Shown one piece after another: positions 16,692 to 26,755 of a DNA stretch of 64,000 bases; positions within the stretch are counted from its first letter, which is position 1, and every line of letters begins with the position of its first letter. The notes under the pieces are model-generated. The model was given only the letters and a program-made list of their open reading frames with translations. It was not told the origin of the DNA and made no database searches. This stretch comes from an uncultured Apibacter sp. (GTDB lineage: Bacteria > Bacteroidota > Bacteroidia > Flavobacteriales > Weeksellaceae). The stretch spans positions 266,444 to 330,443 of the forward strand of contig CALYQD010000002.1 of assembly GCA_945280365.1 (NCBI GenBank), in the 5' to 3' direction. A program made the position numbers and the translations under genes.

Positions 16692-19085
16692 ATGGCATCA
16701 ACGAATAAAAATAAAACTAGAACTGTTGCTAAAAAAAAACAGCCTAACACCAATAAAAAATTTATTACAAAATTTTTATTCTGGTTTTGGGGATTATTTC
16801 TAGCTGGAATTTTAGCATTTACTTTACTTTTTATCTTGACTATTTATGGCTTTTTTGGAGAAATGCCCAATGTTAGAGATTTAGAAAATCCGGATATTTT
16901 TATAGCTTCTGAAATTATATCTGAAGATGGTGTTGTTATACAAAAATTTGAAAAGGAAAAAAGAATACCGGTTGAATATCAAGACTTACCTCCTTCTTTA
17001 ATTTATGCTTTAATGACTAAAGAAGATGAACGTTTTCCTAATCATTCCGGGGTCGATAAAAAAGCTTTATTCAGAGCTGTTTTCTATAGAGGAAAAAGAG
17101 GTGGCGGGAGTACTATTACCCAACAGCTCGCCAAACTTCTCTTTACTTTAAAAGAAGATGAAGATGGTAATTTTACCTATAAAGGTGTTTCCCAAAATAA
17201 ATTTCAACGGGCTTTTCAAAAAATAAAAGAAATTATCATTGCTGTTCAACTTGAAAAATTATATACCAAAGATGAAATTATAACTCTTTACCTAAATAAA
17301 TTTGACTTTCTCTTTAGTGCGAATGGTATTGCCACAGCTTCAAAAGTTTATTTTAACAAAAATGTAAAGGACTTAGATTTATCTCAAAGTGCAACTTTAG
17401 TCGCTATGTTAGAAAATCCCGTAATTAATAACCCTAAGATAAATCCTGAAAATGCTAAAAGAAGGAGAAATGTAGTTCTCGGATTAATGAAAGAACAAGG
17501 ATATATTACCGAAGCTGAGTTTAACTCAATAAAAGATACTCCTATCGAACTTAATTACAAACCTGTAAAAGAAATAGGTGAAGGATATTCCGCTTATTTT
17601 AAGCATGCCCTAAAAAAAGAAGTAACCGCAGTGTTAAATGACTATGAAAATCAGACCGGAAAAAAATATAATCTTTATAAAGACGGCCTAAAAATATATG
17701 TAACCCTTGATTCAAGAATGCAAAAATATGCTGAAGAAGCGATTGAAAAACATTTAAAAAATCTTCAAAAAACATTTTTCAATGAACAAAAAGGAAGAAC
17801 ATATGCTCCTTTTTATACCTATCAGGGTGATCCTAAAATAGATTTCTTATATAACAAGCTCATGACGGACGCCATGAAAAGAACAGGAAGATATAAAAAC
17901 CTGAAAAACAAAGGTTTATCTGATGAACAAATTTTAACCGAATTTAAAAAACCAACTACATTACAAATATTCACATGGAAAGGTGATAAAGACACCTTAA
18001 TGTCTCCATGGGATTCTATAAGATATCATAAGCATATTATTCAGGCAGGGCTCATGGCTATAGAGCCTCATTCAGGAAATATAAAAGTTTGGGTAGGCGG
18101 TATTAATTGGAAGCATTTCCAGTACGATCATGTTAAACAAGCAAGAAGGCAAGTTGGATCCACATTCAAACCTTTCGTATATGCCACAGCCATAAAAAAC
18201 CTTAATTATACTCCGTGTACAGAAGTTTCAAATGCTACCTACACTAAAGGTAAATGGACTGTTTTAGGTAACGGAGCTTCCATGTCACTAAAATCAGCGC
18301 TTGCCTATTCCAAAAATGCAGTAACTGCTCGATTAATCGATGCTACAGGCTATGATGCCGTAATAAAAATGGCAAGAGATTTAGGGGTTGAAAGCCCTAT
18401 TCCTAGAAATAATACCATAGCACTTGGTTCTGCAGATTTAACTGTATACGAAATGGTAGGAGCCTATAGTACTTTTGCCAATTTTGGTAATTATACGAAA
18501 CCGGAAATGATCTGGCGTATTGAAGATAACAATAGTAAAGTAATTAAAGAATATAAGCCTCAGGTAAGAGAAGTTATGAATGAAATATATTCATACACTA
18601 TGATAGAATTAATGAAAGGAGTAATTGATCAAGGTACCGGTAGAAGAATTCGATCCATGGGTATTGATGCCGAAATAGCAGGCAAAACTGGAACCACTAA
18701 TAAAAATGCTGATGGTTGGTTCATTGGGATTGCTCCAAAATTAGCTACAGGAATATGGGTTGGATGGGAAGATAGATATGCGCATTTCGCATCTACTTCT
18801 ATAGGACAGGGTTCAAGTATGGCCTTACCTATTTGGGGGTACTTTATGCAAAAAATTTATGCGAATCCTAAATTAAGCATCACTCAAAAAGACAAGTTTG
18901 TAAGACCGGAAACTATGAAAGATAATTTCAGCTGTGATGATTTAGCATATTATGGGGCTTATGATGGAGATTTTCCAGAAAATGGAGGTTATCATAATAA
19001 TCACGTGGAAATTAATGAATCAAATAAACAAGGAAGCATAAATCAAAACCTTAGAAAAAAAGATTCTATAAATTTTGATAGATAA
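16692..19085 (+). CDS. mrcA: Penicillin-binding protein 1A, bifunctional glycosyltransferase/transpeptidase
   Basis: Polymerises and crosslinks peptidoglycan outside the inner membrane. A short Lys/Thr-rich cytoplasmic start is followed by one membrane anchor (FLFWFWGLFLAGILAFTLLF), a GT51 glycosyltransferase domain (KEDERFPNHSGVD, GGGSTITQQLAK) and a transpeptidase domain with the SxxK serine at S490 (GSTFKPF), SxN (YSKNAV) and AGKTGTT. Length about 797 residues is normal. The frame is open to a TTG at 16680 overlapping gldH, but the ATG at 16692, four bases past the gldH stop, is the better start. The ~50-residue tail is acidic and Asn-rich. Confidence 0.95.
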   Translation: MASTNKNKTRTVAKKKQPNTNKKFITKFLFWFWGLFLAGILAFTLLFILTIYGFFGEMPNVRDLENPDIFIASEIISEDGVVIQKFEKEKRIPVEYQDLPPSLIYALMTKEDERFPNHSGVDKKALFRAVFYRGKRGGGSTITQQLAKLLFTLKEDEDGNFTYKGVSQNKFQRAFQKIKEIIIAVQLEKLYTKDEIITLYLNKFDFLFSANGIATASKVYFNKNVKDLDLSQSATLVAMLENPVINNPKINPENAKRRRNVVLGLMKEQGYITEAEFNSIKDTPIELNYKPVKEIGEGYSAYFKHALKKEVTAVLNDYENQTGKKYNLYKDGLKIYVTLDSRMQKYAEEAIEKHLKNLQKTFFNEQKGRTYAPFYTYQGDPKIDFLYNKLMTDAMKRTGRYKNLKNKGLSDEQILTEFKKPTTLQIFTWKGDKDTLMSPWDSIRYHKHIIQAGLMAIEPHSGNIKVWVGGINWKHFQYDHVKQARRQVGSTFKPFVYATAIKNLNYTPCTEVSNATYTKGKWTVLGNGASMSLKSALAYSKNAVTARLIDATGYDAVIKMARDLGVESPIPRNNTIALGSADLTVYEMVGAYSTFANFGNYTKPEMIWRIEDNNSKVIKEYKPQVREVMNEIYSYTMIELMKGVIDQGTGRRIRSMGIDAEIAGKTGTTNKNADGWFIGIAPKLATGIWVGWEDRYAHFASTSIGQGSSMALPIWGYFMQKIYANPKLSITQKDKFVRPETMKDNFSCDDLAYYGAYDGDFPENGGYHNNHVEINESNKQGSINQNLRKKDSINFDR

Positions 19086-19283
19086 ATAAAAAATAAAGTA
19101 TTATTTTTATGCTACTTTCAAATTAATAAATTTAATAAATATAAAAAGGTAATTTTTCTTTAATTAAAAGTATTTTATCTAATTAATAATGCCTATGAAT
19201 AATTATTAGTAACAAGTTATTCAAATAGAGTGAATAATTACTACTAGCTAATTTCTGTCACATTATAATAACATAAAATTACG

Positions 19284-19290
19284 TAACTTG
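19284..19290 (+). promoter_or_regulatory. Possible -7 box for the LysE-type gene
   Basis: TAACTTG (one T short of TAACTTTG) about 20 bases before the ATG at 19311. The same shortened form precedes the M1 peptidase gene. Confidence 0.3.
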
Positions 19291-19310
19291 CAAATTATTT
19301 TAATAATTTA

Positions 19311-19988
19311 ATGATTTCTCTTATAACATCCGCAGTATTACTTGGATTAATTTTAAGCCTTGTATTAATAGGTCCCGTATTTTTTTTATTAATTGAAACG
19401 AGTCTTACTAAAGGTATTAAACCTTCTATAGCCCTCGAAGCCGGAGTTATATCTGCAGATATATTATGTATATATGTATCGCATACAGGAAGTAGAGGAT
19501 TATTAAAATTTATAGATACTCATCCATCTGTATACATGATTGCCGGATTTGTCATATTTATTTATGGACTTTATAATATCCTATCCAAAGGCAATTTACA
19601 CATAAAGACCAATGCCAATATTGCAACTACCAATTATTTTAAAACCTATCTGAACGGATTTTTACTTAATCTTGTAAACATCGGTGTTATTGTTTTCTGG
19701 TTAACAACCGTTGTATTAATATCTGCACAATATCCTAAGATGTCTGATTTTTATCTATATATAATCATTTTATTACTCACAATGGTATCTATAGATTTAC
19801 TCAAAATATTTCTAGCTTCTAAATTTAAACATCAACTTACTGATAGGTTAGCCTATAAAATTAAAAAAATTGTTGGTATATCTCTTATAATATTCGGTAT
19901 TATTATCTTTGGTAAAAGTTTTATAAAAACTAAAACAGAAAATCCATTTGAATTAATTGAAAATAATAATTTTCGTAAGAAAAATTAA
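19311..19988 (+). CDS. LysE-family translocator
   Basis: A 225-residue inner-membrane protein with about six hydrophobic segments and the LysE/RhtB beginning (LILSLVLIGPVFFLLIETSLTKGIKPSIALEAGVISADIL). The family exports amino acids or small metabolites; no substrate can be assigned. It stands alone, with 225 bases before it and 85 after it. Confidence 0.82.
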   Translation: MISLITSAVLLGLILSLVLIGPVFFLLIETSLTKGIKPSIALEAGVISADILCIYVSHTGSRGLLKFIDTHPSVYMIAGFVIFIYGLYNILSKGNLHIKTNANIATTNYFKTYLNGFLLNLVNIGVIVFWLTTVVLISAQYPKMSDFYLYIIILLLTMVSIDLLKIFLASKFKHQLTDRLAYKIKKIVGISLIIFGIIIFGKSFIKTKTENPFELIENNNFRKKN

Positions 19989-20073
19989 CACTAAAGACTA
20001 TTTTTTTTATTATTTATTTTTTCATGTAACCTTTTAGTTTTAGCCTTGTCTATACAGAAAATAAATTTATTAA

Positions 20074-22503
20074 ATGATTACAAAGAAAAATACATTATCC
20101 CTATTGTGTTTACTATTATATACCTTTATATTTTCACAAAACATCGTCATCACAGGAACGGTCACTACTAATACAAATCAACCGGTTCCTTTTAGTAGCA
20201 TTACGCTTACAAACTTAGAAGATACCTCTAAAGTATTTGGAGGCTTGGCTGATGAAAAAGGAAAATTTACTATTAAAATAACACCGGGGGAATATGAATT
20301 GGTAGTTGATCAAGCGGGATTTGATTCTTTCGTAGATCTAAAATCACTACTTCAATCAACTTCATTAGGAAATATAAAAATAGGACAAAGTTCTAAAGAG
20401 TTGGAAGAAATTGTTGTGGAAGGAAAAAAGCCTTTATATAGAGTCGATCTGGATAAAAAAGTTTATGATGTTTCTCAAGACATAACAGCAAAAACAGGAA
20501 CACTTTCCGACGTAATGCAAAACGTTCCTTCGGTAAATGTTGATGTAGACGGAACAGTCAGCCTTAGAGGAAATGAAAATGTAAAAATCTTGGTAGATGG
20601 AAAACCATCAGCTATGCTTGGTATTAATGATACCGCTGAAGCATTAAAATCCATACCTGCAGATATGGTCGAAAAAATCGAGGTAGTAACTAATGCTTCC
20701 GCCAGATATGAGTCATCCGGAACGGCAGGAATTATTAATATAGTAACTAAAAAAAACAGGAAAAAAGGATTAACCGGCAGCGTTCAGATGTCTGGAGGGA
20801 CTCCCCAATCATACGGTACTTCTATTAATCTGGGATATGGTAAAAAGAATTGGAATTGGTTTACCAATATAGGTTTAAGATATGGTAAAAATAAAGGAAA
20901 GGAGAAAAAAAATTATATCGGATATGATTTAAACGAGGAAATGATTGAAAATTCATTTCAAGATTCTAGAAGATATCGCGAAAGAACCTCTATTAATGCC
21001 AGTACAGGATTTAACTTTACCTTTGATAAAAATAATTCATTATCCGCTTCTCTAGGTTATAATTACAACATAAGCAATTATAAAAGTATCACTCATTACA
21101 ATACATTATTATATCCTTCATTAATACAAAATCTTACGGAAAGAAAAGAACGAGAAAATAGAAATAATTACGGGATAGATGGCAACCTAAATTTTACTCA
21201 TAATTTTTCAAAAAAGGGTAATGTATTGACAGTCGACGGATATTATTCTTATAATCTTAAAGACTCCGATTCCGATATTTACGATCGTACTCCGGGAAAA
21301 AATAAGAATGATAACACGCAAACCAAATTAATGTTAAAATCGGATTATATACTGCCTTTTAAAGAAGGTTCGCAATTAGAAGCTGGTATGAGGGCAGATT
21401 ATACTAAAATTAATTCGGATTTTTCTTTAAATGAATTTAAAAACAACTCTTGGGTATTAAATCCGGATCAAACGGATAATACAATCTATGAAGAAAATAT
21501 TTTATCTTCTTATTTACAATACGGAAATAAATGGGGCGCTTTTTCATTTTTAGCAGGATTAAGAGAAGAAACTTCTATTATTAAAGTACAGTCTCATCAA
21601 GCAAACTCAACAATACATAAAAATTATACAGACTTATTCCCTACTCTTCATCTTAATTATGATTTAACAGAAAAAAGTCAGTTGCAAATCAGCTATAGCA
21701 GAAGGATACATCGTCCGGATAGCAGAATGCTAATACCTTATAAGAACATTTCAGATGACAGAAATACTCGTCAAGGGAATCCAGATTTAGATCCTTCTTA
21801 TACCAATTCATTTGAATTAGGATATAACCTTCAACACAGCATTTGGGGTATAACTCCTTCTTTATATTATCAAAGAACTCAAGACCCTTTACAGTTTATA
21901 ACTACTTCTGATCAATATGGAAATTTAAATACAATGCCTACCAACTTAGGACATGAAAATCGGTACGGAGGAGAAGTATCTTACTCCATAAATCCATACA
22001 AATGGTGGAAAATTTTTGGAGATGTAAATCTTTTTCAATACAAAAGTTATGGAAGTTATACGTATGAAAAAATAAATACCGTATCCGGAACTACAACATT
22101 AATCACAGAAAATTTAGATAAAAAAGGGTTTACTTGGAGAACTCGTATGAACATGACCTTTAAACTTCCAGAAAATTTTAATTTTCAGGTACAAGGAAAT
22201 TATATGGCTCCTTCTAAAAATGGACAAAATAAAAATAAAGAAATGTACGGAATGGATTTAGGTCTCAGCAAAGATATTCTAAAGGGTAAAGGAACCTTAC
22301 TTTTTAATATACAAGATGTTTTCGATTCTAAAAAAAGAAAAACTAAAACTTACGGGGATGATTTTTACAGGTATTCCGAAATGCAGTGGAGACCAAGACA
22401 GTTTACTTTATCCTTTACTTATAGATTTAATAAAGATAAAAGAGCCGATAAAAAGAATCATTCTCAAAACAATAATTCTGATTCTGAATTTATGGATTTA
22501 TAA
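20074..22503 (+). CDS. TonB-dependent outer membrane receptor with beta-barrel
   Basis: An 809-residue outer membrane protein: signal peptide (cut near SQN, residue 22), a carboxypeptidase-regulatory-like beta-sandwich (about residues 25–105), a plug domain (ELEEIVVEG, RVDLDKKVYDVS, MQNVPSVNVDVDGTVSLRG, GTAGIINIVTKK) and a long barrel of the OMP_b-brl_3 type. This group imports unknown ligands with TonB energy; no SusD partner is nearby, so a SusCD glycan system is not supported. The final residues are not aromatic, ending in a polar Lys/Asn/Ser-rich extension. Confidence 0.9.
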   Translation: MITKKNTLSLLCLLLYTFIFSQNIVITGTVTTNTNQPVPFSSITLTNLEDTSKVFGGLADEKGKFTIKITPGEYELVVDQAGFDSFVDLKSLLQSTSLGNIKIGQSSKELEEIVVEGKKPLYRVDLDKKVYDVSQDITAKTGTLSDVMQNVPSVNVDVDGTVSLRGNENVKILVDGKPSAMLGINDTAEALKSIPADMVEKIEVVTNASARYESSGTAGIINIVTKKNRKKGLTGSVQMSGGTPQSYGTSINLGYGKKNWNWFTNIGLRYGKNKGKEKKNYIGYDLNEEMIENSFQDSRRYRERTSINASTGFNFTFDKNNSLSASLGYNYNISNYKSITHYNTLLYPSLIQNLTERKERENRNNYGIDGNLNFTHNFSKKGNVLTVDGYYSYNLKDSDSDIYDRTPGKNKNDNTQTKLMLKSDYILPFKEGSQLEAGMRADYTKINSDFSLNEFKNNSWVLNPDQTDNTIYEENILSSYLQYGNKWGAFSFLAGLREETSIIKVQSHQANSTIHKNYTDLFPTLHLNYDLTEKSQLQISYSRRIHRPDSRMLIPYKNISDDRNTRQGNPDLDPSYTNSFELGYNLQHSIWGITPSLYYQRTQDPLQFITTSDQYGNLNTMPTNLGHENRYGGEVSYSINPYKWWKIFGDVNLFQYKSYGSYTYEKINTVSGTTTLITENLDKKGFTWRTRMNMTFKLPENFNFQVQGNYMAPSKNGQNKNKEMYGMDLGLSKDILKGKGTLLFNIQDVFDSKKRKTKTYGDDFYRYSEMQWRPRQFTLSFTYRFNKDKRADKKNHSQNNNSDSEFMDL

Positions 22504-22680
22504 TTTTTTAATTATAACCTTACATTAGCATTGTCATAAAATCAAATTAAAAAAGTATTATTTCATTTTTTTCAATTTATGAAATACTTGAATATTATTA
22601 GCTCTTGTATGTAATGATCAAAAAATCATAAGGGAAAAAGATGAGAAACTGCTATTAAATTTTATAGCCTGTTATTTATG

Positions 22681-22711
22681 GGAAGATAAAGAATATTTAT
22701 CTTCCATTTTT
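22681..22711 (+). terminator. Terminator-like hairpin upstream of the M1 peptidase
   Basis: Arms GGAAGATAAA and TTTATCTTCC are exact over 10 bases around a 5-base loop, followed by ATTTTTAAATT. It lies 178 bases after the receptor stop, so it may end the receptor transcript or that of an unseen small RNA. Confidence 0.5.
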
Positions 22712-22813
22712 AAATTAAAATGAATATAGAAAAAATATTTCAAGTTATTTATTTGACTATATTTCAGCAATCTGATAAATATATTTAATGACGGATGTAT
22801 TAAAATTAATCTT

Positions 22814-22820
22814 TAACTTG
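22814..22820 (+). promoter_or_regulatory. Possible -7 box for the M1 peptidase–coaX pair
   Basis: TAACTTG, followed by C as in the box before the LysE gene, 20 bases before the ATG at 22841. Confidence 0.3.
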
Positions 22821-22840
22821 CGTTAAATTAATTTTATTTA

Positions 22841-24685
22841 ATGAAAAGAATATTTTTTATTTGCTTATTAGTATCAGGATTGATATCGAAATCACAAATA
22901 AATCCGTATTATCAACAAAAAGCTGACTATAAAATGAACATCGATGTTGATACCAAAAACTTTAAGTATAAAGGTAATCAACAAATAATCTATTATAATA
23001 ATTCGCCTGATACACTTTCCGTTTTTTATTTTCATGTATACTGGAATGCTTTCCAGCCCAATTCTATGATGGATCAAAAATTGAAAGAGTTAAATAAATC
23101 TGCAGATAGGCGAATGGTCACTTCAGAAGGAATTTCAATTATTTCAATGCTAAAACCTAATGAGATAGGTTATCAAGAAATTAAATCTTTAAAACAAAAT
23201 GGTATTCCTGTCAGTTTTGTTGTAGAAGAAACTATAGTAAAAGTAAAATTAGCTCAGCCTATTTTACCTCATTCAACGACTCAATTTGAAATGGAATGGT
23301 CTACTCAAATCCCAAAAACCATTAGAAGAGCAGGAAGAAATAATAAAGAAGGGATAGATTTAACTATGACGCAATGGTATCCTAAAGTAGTTGAATACGA
23401 CTATGAAGGATGGCATACATTTGATTATATAGCGAGAGAATTTCATGGAGTATTTGGTACTTACGATGTAAAAATAAATATAGATAAAAATTATATTGTC
23501 GGAGCAGGTGGAGTTCTTCAGAATCCTAAAGAAGTTAAAGGATATGACTTGAGTGCAAAATCGAAAATAAAAAACAATAAAATTCAATGGCATTTCAAAG
23601 CCGAAAATATTCACGATTTTGCTTGGGCTGCAGACCCTGATTACTCAGTAGATACCGTATCTATACCTGAGGGACCTTTAGTTTATTTAGTATATCAAAA
23701 ATCTGAGAAAACTAAATTTTGGAATGACACTAAACCTGTCATCAAAAAATATTTCCAATTGATGAAAGAGAATTTCGGACCCTACCCCTATCCTACGTAC
23801 TCTTTTATACAAGGTGGAGACGGAGGTATGGAATATGGAATGTGTAGCATGATTATGGGAAATGCCAAATCTTTAGAAGGACTTGCAAGACTCATGTTTC
23901 ATGAAGCCTCACATTCCTGGTTTCAACATATACTTGCTACTAATGAAAGCATGAGGGCTTGGATGGATGAAGGTTTCACTTCTTATGCTGAAGATTTGAT
24001 GATGGCTAAAATATTTCCTGAAAGTGTTAAAGATTTTCCTAATCCGTATTTTAAAAGTTTAGAATTATACACTGATTTTACCAAGTCCAAACAAGAAGAA
24101 GTGATGGGCATATTTTCCGATCATTTCACATCCAATAATGGTTATAGTATTTCAGCTTATATCAAAGGAGAATTATTTTTAGTTCAGTTGGAATATATCG
24201 TTGGACAGCAAACCCTTTCCAAAATCATGAAAAATTATTTTGAAACATGGAAATTCAAACATCCTACTGACAGAGATTTTATACATATTGCTCAGAAAAT
24301 ATCCGGTATGGATTTAAAATGGTATTGGAATTATATGACTTATACTACCCGAACCATCGATTATGCTATTAAAAATGTCTCAAAAGATGGAAAAAAAACT
24401 AAAATAGAGCTTGAAAACCTTGGAAATTTTCCTATGCCTATCGATGTTTATGTAACATATTCAAATGGAACCAAACAAATATATAACATTCCTTTACATA
24501 TGATGCATAACTATAAAAATCAAGAGAATACCATAGATCAAATAAATCTTCCTTATTGGAAATGGACCCAAAAAGAATATGAATTTAGCCTTCCTGTATC
24601 TCCTGAAATAATTAAATCTATTGAAATAGATGCAACATATCGTATGGGAGACGTAAACAGAGACAACAACATTTATACAAAATAA
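22841..24685 (+). CDS. M1-family zinc aminopeptidase, exported
   Basis: A 614-residue gluzincin with a signal peptide (cleavage near SKSQ), an N-terminal beta-sandwich domain and the catalytic site H354-E355-A-S-H358 with the third zinc ligand E377 exactly 18 residues on (AWMDEGFTSYAED). The GGMEYGMCS segment corresponds to the substrate-binding GxMEN region of M1 enzymes. It likely trims peptides in the periplasm or outside. coaX follows after seven bases, suggesting co-transcription without an obvious functional link. Confidence 0.9.
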   Translation: MKRIFFICLLVSGLISKSQINPYYQQKADYKMNIDVDTKNFKYKGNQQIIYYNNSPDTLSVFYFHVYWNAFQPNSMMDQKLKELNKSADRRMVTSEGISIISMLKPNEIGYQEIKSLKQNGIPVSFVVEETIVKVKLAQPILPHSTTQFEMEWSTQIPKTIRRAGRNNKEGIDLTMTQWYPKVVEYDYEGWHTFDYIAREFHGVFGTYDVKINIDKNYIVGAGGVLQNPKEVKGYDLSAKSKIKNNKIQWHFKAENIHDFAWAADPDYSVDTVSIPEGPLVYLVYQKSEKTKFWNDTKPVIKKYFQLMKENFGPYPYPTYSFIQGGDGGMEYGMCSMIMGNAKSLEGLARLMFHEASHSWFQHILATNESMRAWMDEGFTSYAEDLMMAKIFPESVKDFPNPYFKSLELYTDFTKSKQEEVMGIFSDHFTSNNGYSISAYIKGELFLVQLEYIVGQQTLSKIMKNYFETWKFKHPTDRDFIHIAQKISGMDLKWYWNYMTYTTRTIDYAIKNVSKDGKKTKIELENLGNFPMPIDVYVTYSNGTKQIYNIPLHMMHNYKNQENTIDQINLPYWKWTQKEYEFSLPVSPEIIKSIEIDATYRMGDVNRDNNIYTK

Positions 24686-24692
24686 AATAAGT

Positions 24693-25469
24693 ATGCTTTT
24701 AGTAGTGAACATCGGTAATAGTAATATACGCTTTGGTATATTTAAAGAAGAGGAATGTATTAATTCCTGGGTAATGAACACAAAGCCTTATAAAAGTGAA
24801 GATGAGCTATTTTCTCAATTTAAAATGACTTATCAAAATTATGGAATTAATCCTAATGATATAACTAAAATTGCAGTAGGTTCTGTCGTTCCTCATTTAA
24901 CCTATCCAGTAAGAAAATCATTAACTCGATTGCATAATATTAAAACGGTACAAGTAACCAGAAATACTCCTACTGAATTAACTTCGAGTACTTCGCAAAT
25001 GGGGACTGATTTATATGCCAATGCCTACTATGCCCATAAAAAATATAAAGGAACTAAAATTATAGTTGATTTTGGTACGGCATTAACTTTAACCTGTGTT
25101 GATAAAAATGCAGATATCAAAGGTGTTATTATAGCCGCAGGTGTCATTACTTCTTTAAATTCATTAATTGGAGCAACTGCACAGCTTTCAGATATTGAAA
25201 TGCGTACTCCTAAGCATGTTCTTGGAAAAACTACGGAAGAGTGTATGCAAAGTGGAATGGTTTTCGGCTTTCTTAGTATGGTAGAAGGACTTATTGATCG
25301 AATCAATAAAGAATTAGGAGAAGATACTTTTGTTATAGCAACCGGTGGGCTTGGTCATCTTTTTGCTCCATTAACAACAAAAATTCATATTTACGATCGT
25401 TTTCATACGATAAAAGGTTTAAGAGAATTATATTTAAAACAGACATTAGAAAACGAAAATAAGGGATAA
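24693..25469 (+). CDS. coaX: Type III pantothenate kinase
   Basis: Phosphorylates pantothenate, the first step of coenzyme A synthesis. A 258-residue ASKHA-fold enzyme with the phosphate-1 motif at the start (VVNIGNSNIRFG), MGTDLYANAYYA, the DFGTALT phosphate-2 motif and IAAGVITSLNSL. The late ATGGLGHLF is the adenosine motif. It begins seven bases after the peptidase gene. In Bacteroidota coaX is the usual pantothenate kinase. Confidence 0.95.
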   Translation: MLLVVNIGNSNIRFGIFKEEECINSWVMNTKPYKSEDELFSQFKMTYQNYGINPNDITKIAVGSVVPHLTYPVRKSLTRLHNIKTVQVTRNTPTELTSSTSQMGTDLYANAYYAHKKYKGTKIIVDFGTALTLTCVDKNADIKGVIIAAGVITSLNSLIGATAQLSDIEMRTPKHVLGKTTEECMQSGMVFGFLSMVEGLIDRINKELGEDTFVIATGGLGHLFAPLTTKIHIYDRFHTIKGLRELYLKQTLENENKG

Positions 25470-25493
25470 TTTTTTATTATTCTCCTATTTTTA
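25456..25493 (+). terminator. Probable imperfect terminator after coaX
   Basis: A hairpin pairing AAAATAAGGGATAAT with ATTATTCTCCTATTTT allowing two bulges, ending in a T-run. It overlaps the end of coaX. Confidence 0.4.
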
Positions 25494-25630
25494 AATATTT
25501 AAAAAACATTAATGTATAATTTACCCCATAAGTAAGCCTATATTATTTTTTAATTTTAACATATTTTATACATAGAATTTACCTACCGTATTTTGGTAAT
25601 ATTAAAATCGAAATTAGGTGAAGATTATTA

Positions 25631-26497
25631 TTAATTTATCCTTACAATATCATTAATTTTTACTCCTATGTTATTAGGTAAAACTGACGAACCTGTATCT
25701 ACGCCAAAATAAATTTTATACCCTGCATTTATTGAATTAATATCGGACAAAGTAGGAAAAGCAACTTGAAATTTAACATTACTTCCAACATTTGTTCCTG
25801 CCGGAACAATGATGGCATCCGAATAAATGGTTTCATTGGTAGAATTAGAAATAATGGAAACGTTAAAAAAACCGGTAGTGGTTGGTTTCGTATTTAAAAT
25901 TGCATATTCAAAATTAATTCGGAAAAAATTAGCTTGATCTGACATTTTATTTTCTAAAAGTAAAGTTCCTGAATCTCCATTTTTAGGAGAAAGTATATCT
26001 GATGGAGAGCTTGATTGAGAGGTCCAGATACCACTTACATACTTGGGATCAATACTTACAGAAGAATTTTGTAATAATAAGCCATACGATTGATATCCCG
26101 AGAGAGGAACATAAGCCGATTGATTAACAGCTATTTTTACTCCTGCAAGATTTCTTCCTTCGGTTGGTGAAATGCTATTCGTATTATTGGTTGCATATAA
26201 GCGTTGCCACTCTTGACCGTTATACATATAAACACCTGCTTCTCTATTGTAAATCTTATTGTTAATTGTTTCTGAAAATCCATCAGGTTCATAGATGATT
26301 AAACCAGTTGCCGGATTTTCAATAGTGGTTGTATCGGTAATCGAGGTAATATGAACCCGAGGAGGCAAAAAGCCTTTATTATTTGCTTTTATTTCTAAAA
26401 TTGAGGAACTATCCGGGTTTTCTGTCCCGATACCTACTTGTCCGAAAAAGAATATTGCATAAAATACGCAGAGTAAAATAGATAAAATTTTCTTCAT
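25631..26497 (-). CDS. Secreted protein of unknown function with VGIGT N-terminal motif
   Basis: A 288-residue protein with a signal peptide (cut after FFGQ) directly followed by VGIGTENPDSSSILEIKANNKG, a motif common at the start of exported Bacteroidota proteins, then a stretch (GFLPPRV…IENPATGLIIYEPDG…YNGQEWQRL) reminiscent of tail-fibre or cell-surface proteins. The remaining ~180 residues are beta-rich, Ser/Asn/Thr-rich, with no recognised catalytic motif. It has no T9SS-like C-terminal sorting signal. It stands alone, with 258 AT-rich bases to hemE. Function unknown; surface location inferred. Confidence 0.7.
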   Translation of the reverse strand: MKKILSILLCVFYAIFFFGQVGIGTENPDSSSILEIKANNKGFLPPRVHITSITDTTTIENPATGLIIYEPDGFSETINNKIYNREAGVYMYNGQEWQRLYATNNTNSISPTEGRNLAGVKIAVNQSAYVPLSGYQSYGLLLQNSSVSIDPKYVSGIWTSQSSSPSDILSPKNGDSGTLLLENKMSDQANFFRINFEYAILNTKPTTTGFFNVSIISNSTNETIYSDAIIVPAGTNVGSNVKFQVAFPTLSDINSINAGYKIYFGVDTGSSVLPNNIGVKINDIVRIN

Positions 26498-26755
26498 ACC
26501 CTTAAATTTAAACTGTTAAATGGATAAAATTTTAGAACCTGAATATTTCTAAGACAGATAAATTAATGATAGAAGGTAGTTATATAATCACAAATAGTAT
26601 GCCTTATATAGCTATAAATTAATTATTTACAACGTTTTAGCAAATAATCTTATTTTTATACATTTATGTATGCATATACCTAAAAATATATGTTCCTTTC
26701 AGGAAAAAATAACTGAAAAATGACTGAATTTTGGATAATTAATATTTTAAGCTTA

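Larger units (their letters stand above)
22504..22840. other. Gene-free 337-base region
   Basis: Between the TonB receptor and the M1 peptidase. It holds a clear hairpin with T-rich 3' flank (22681–22711) and a TAACTTG box before the peptidase. I see no reading frame with protein-like sequence. Confidence 0.5.

Noticed and set aside
20074..22503. SusC-like glycan uptake receptor
   Set aside because: No SusD gene or glycoside hydrolase is adjacent, and the barrel resembles the OMP_b-brl_3 group rather than SusC.
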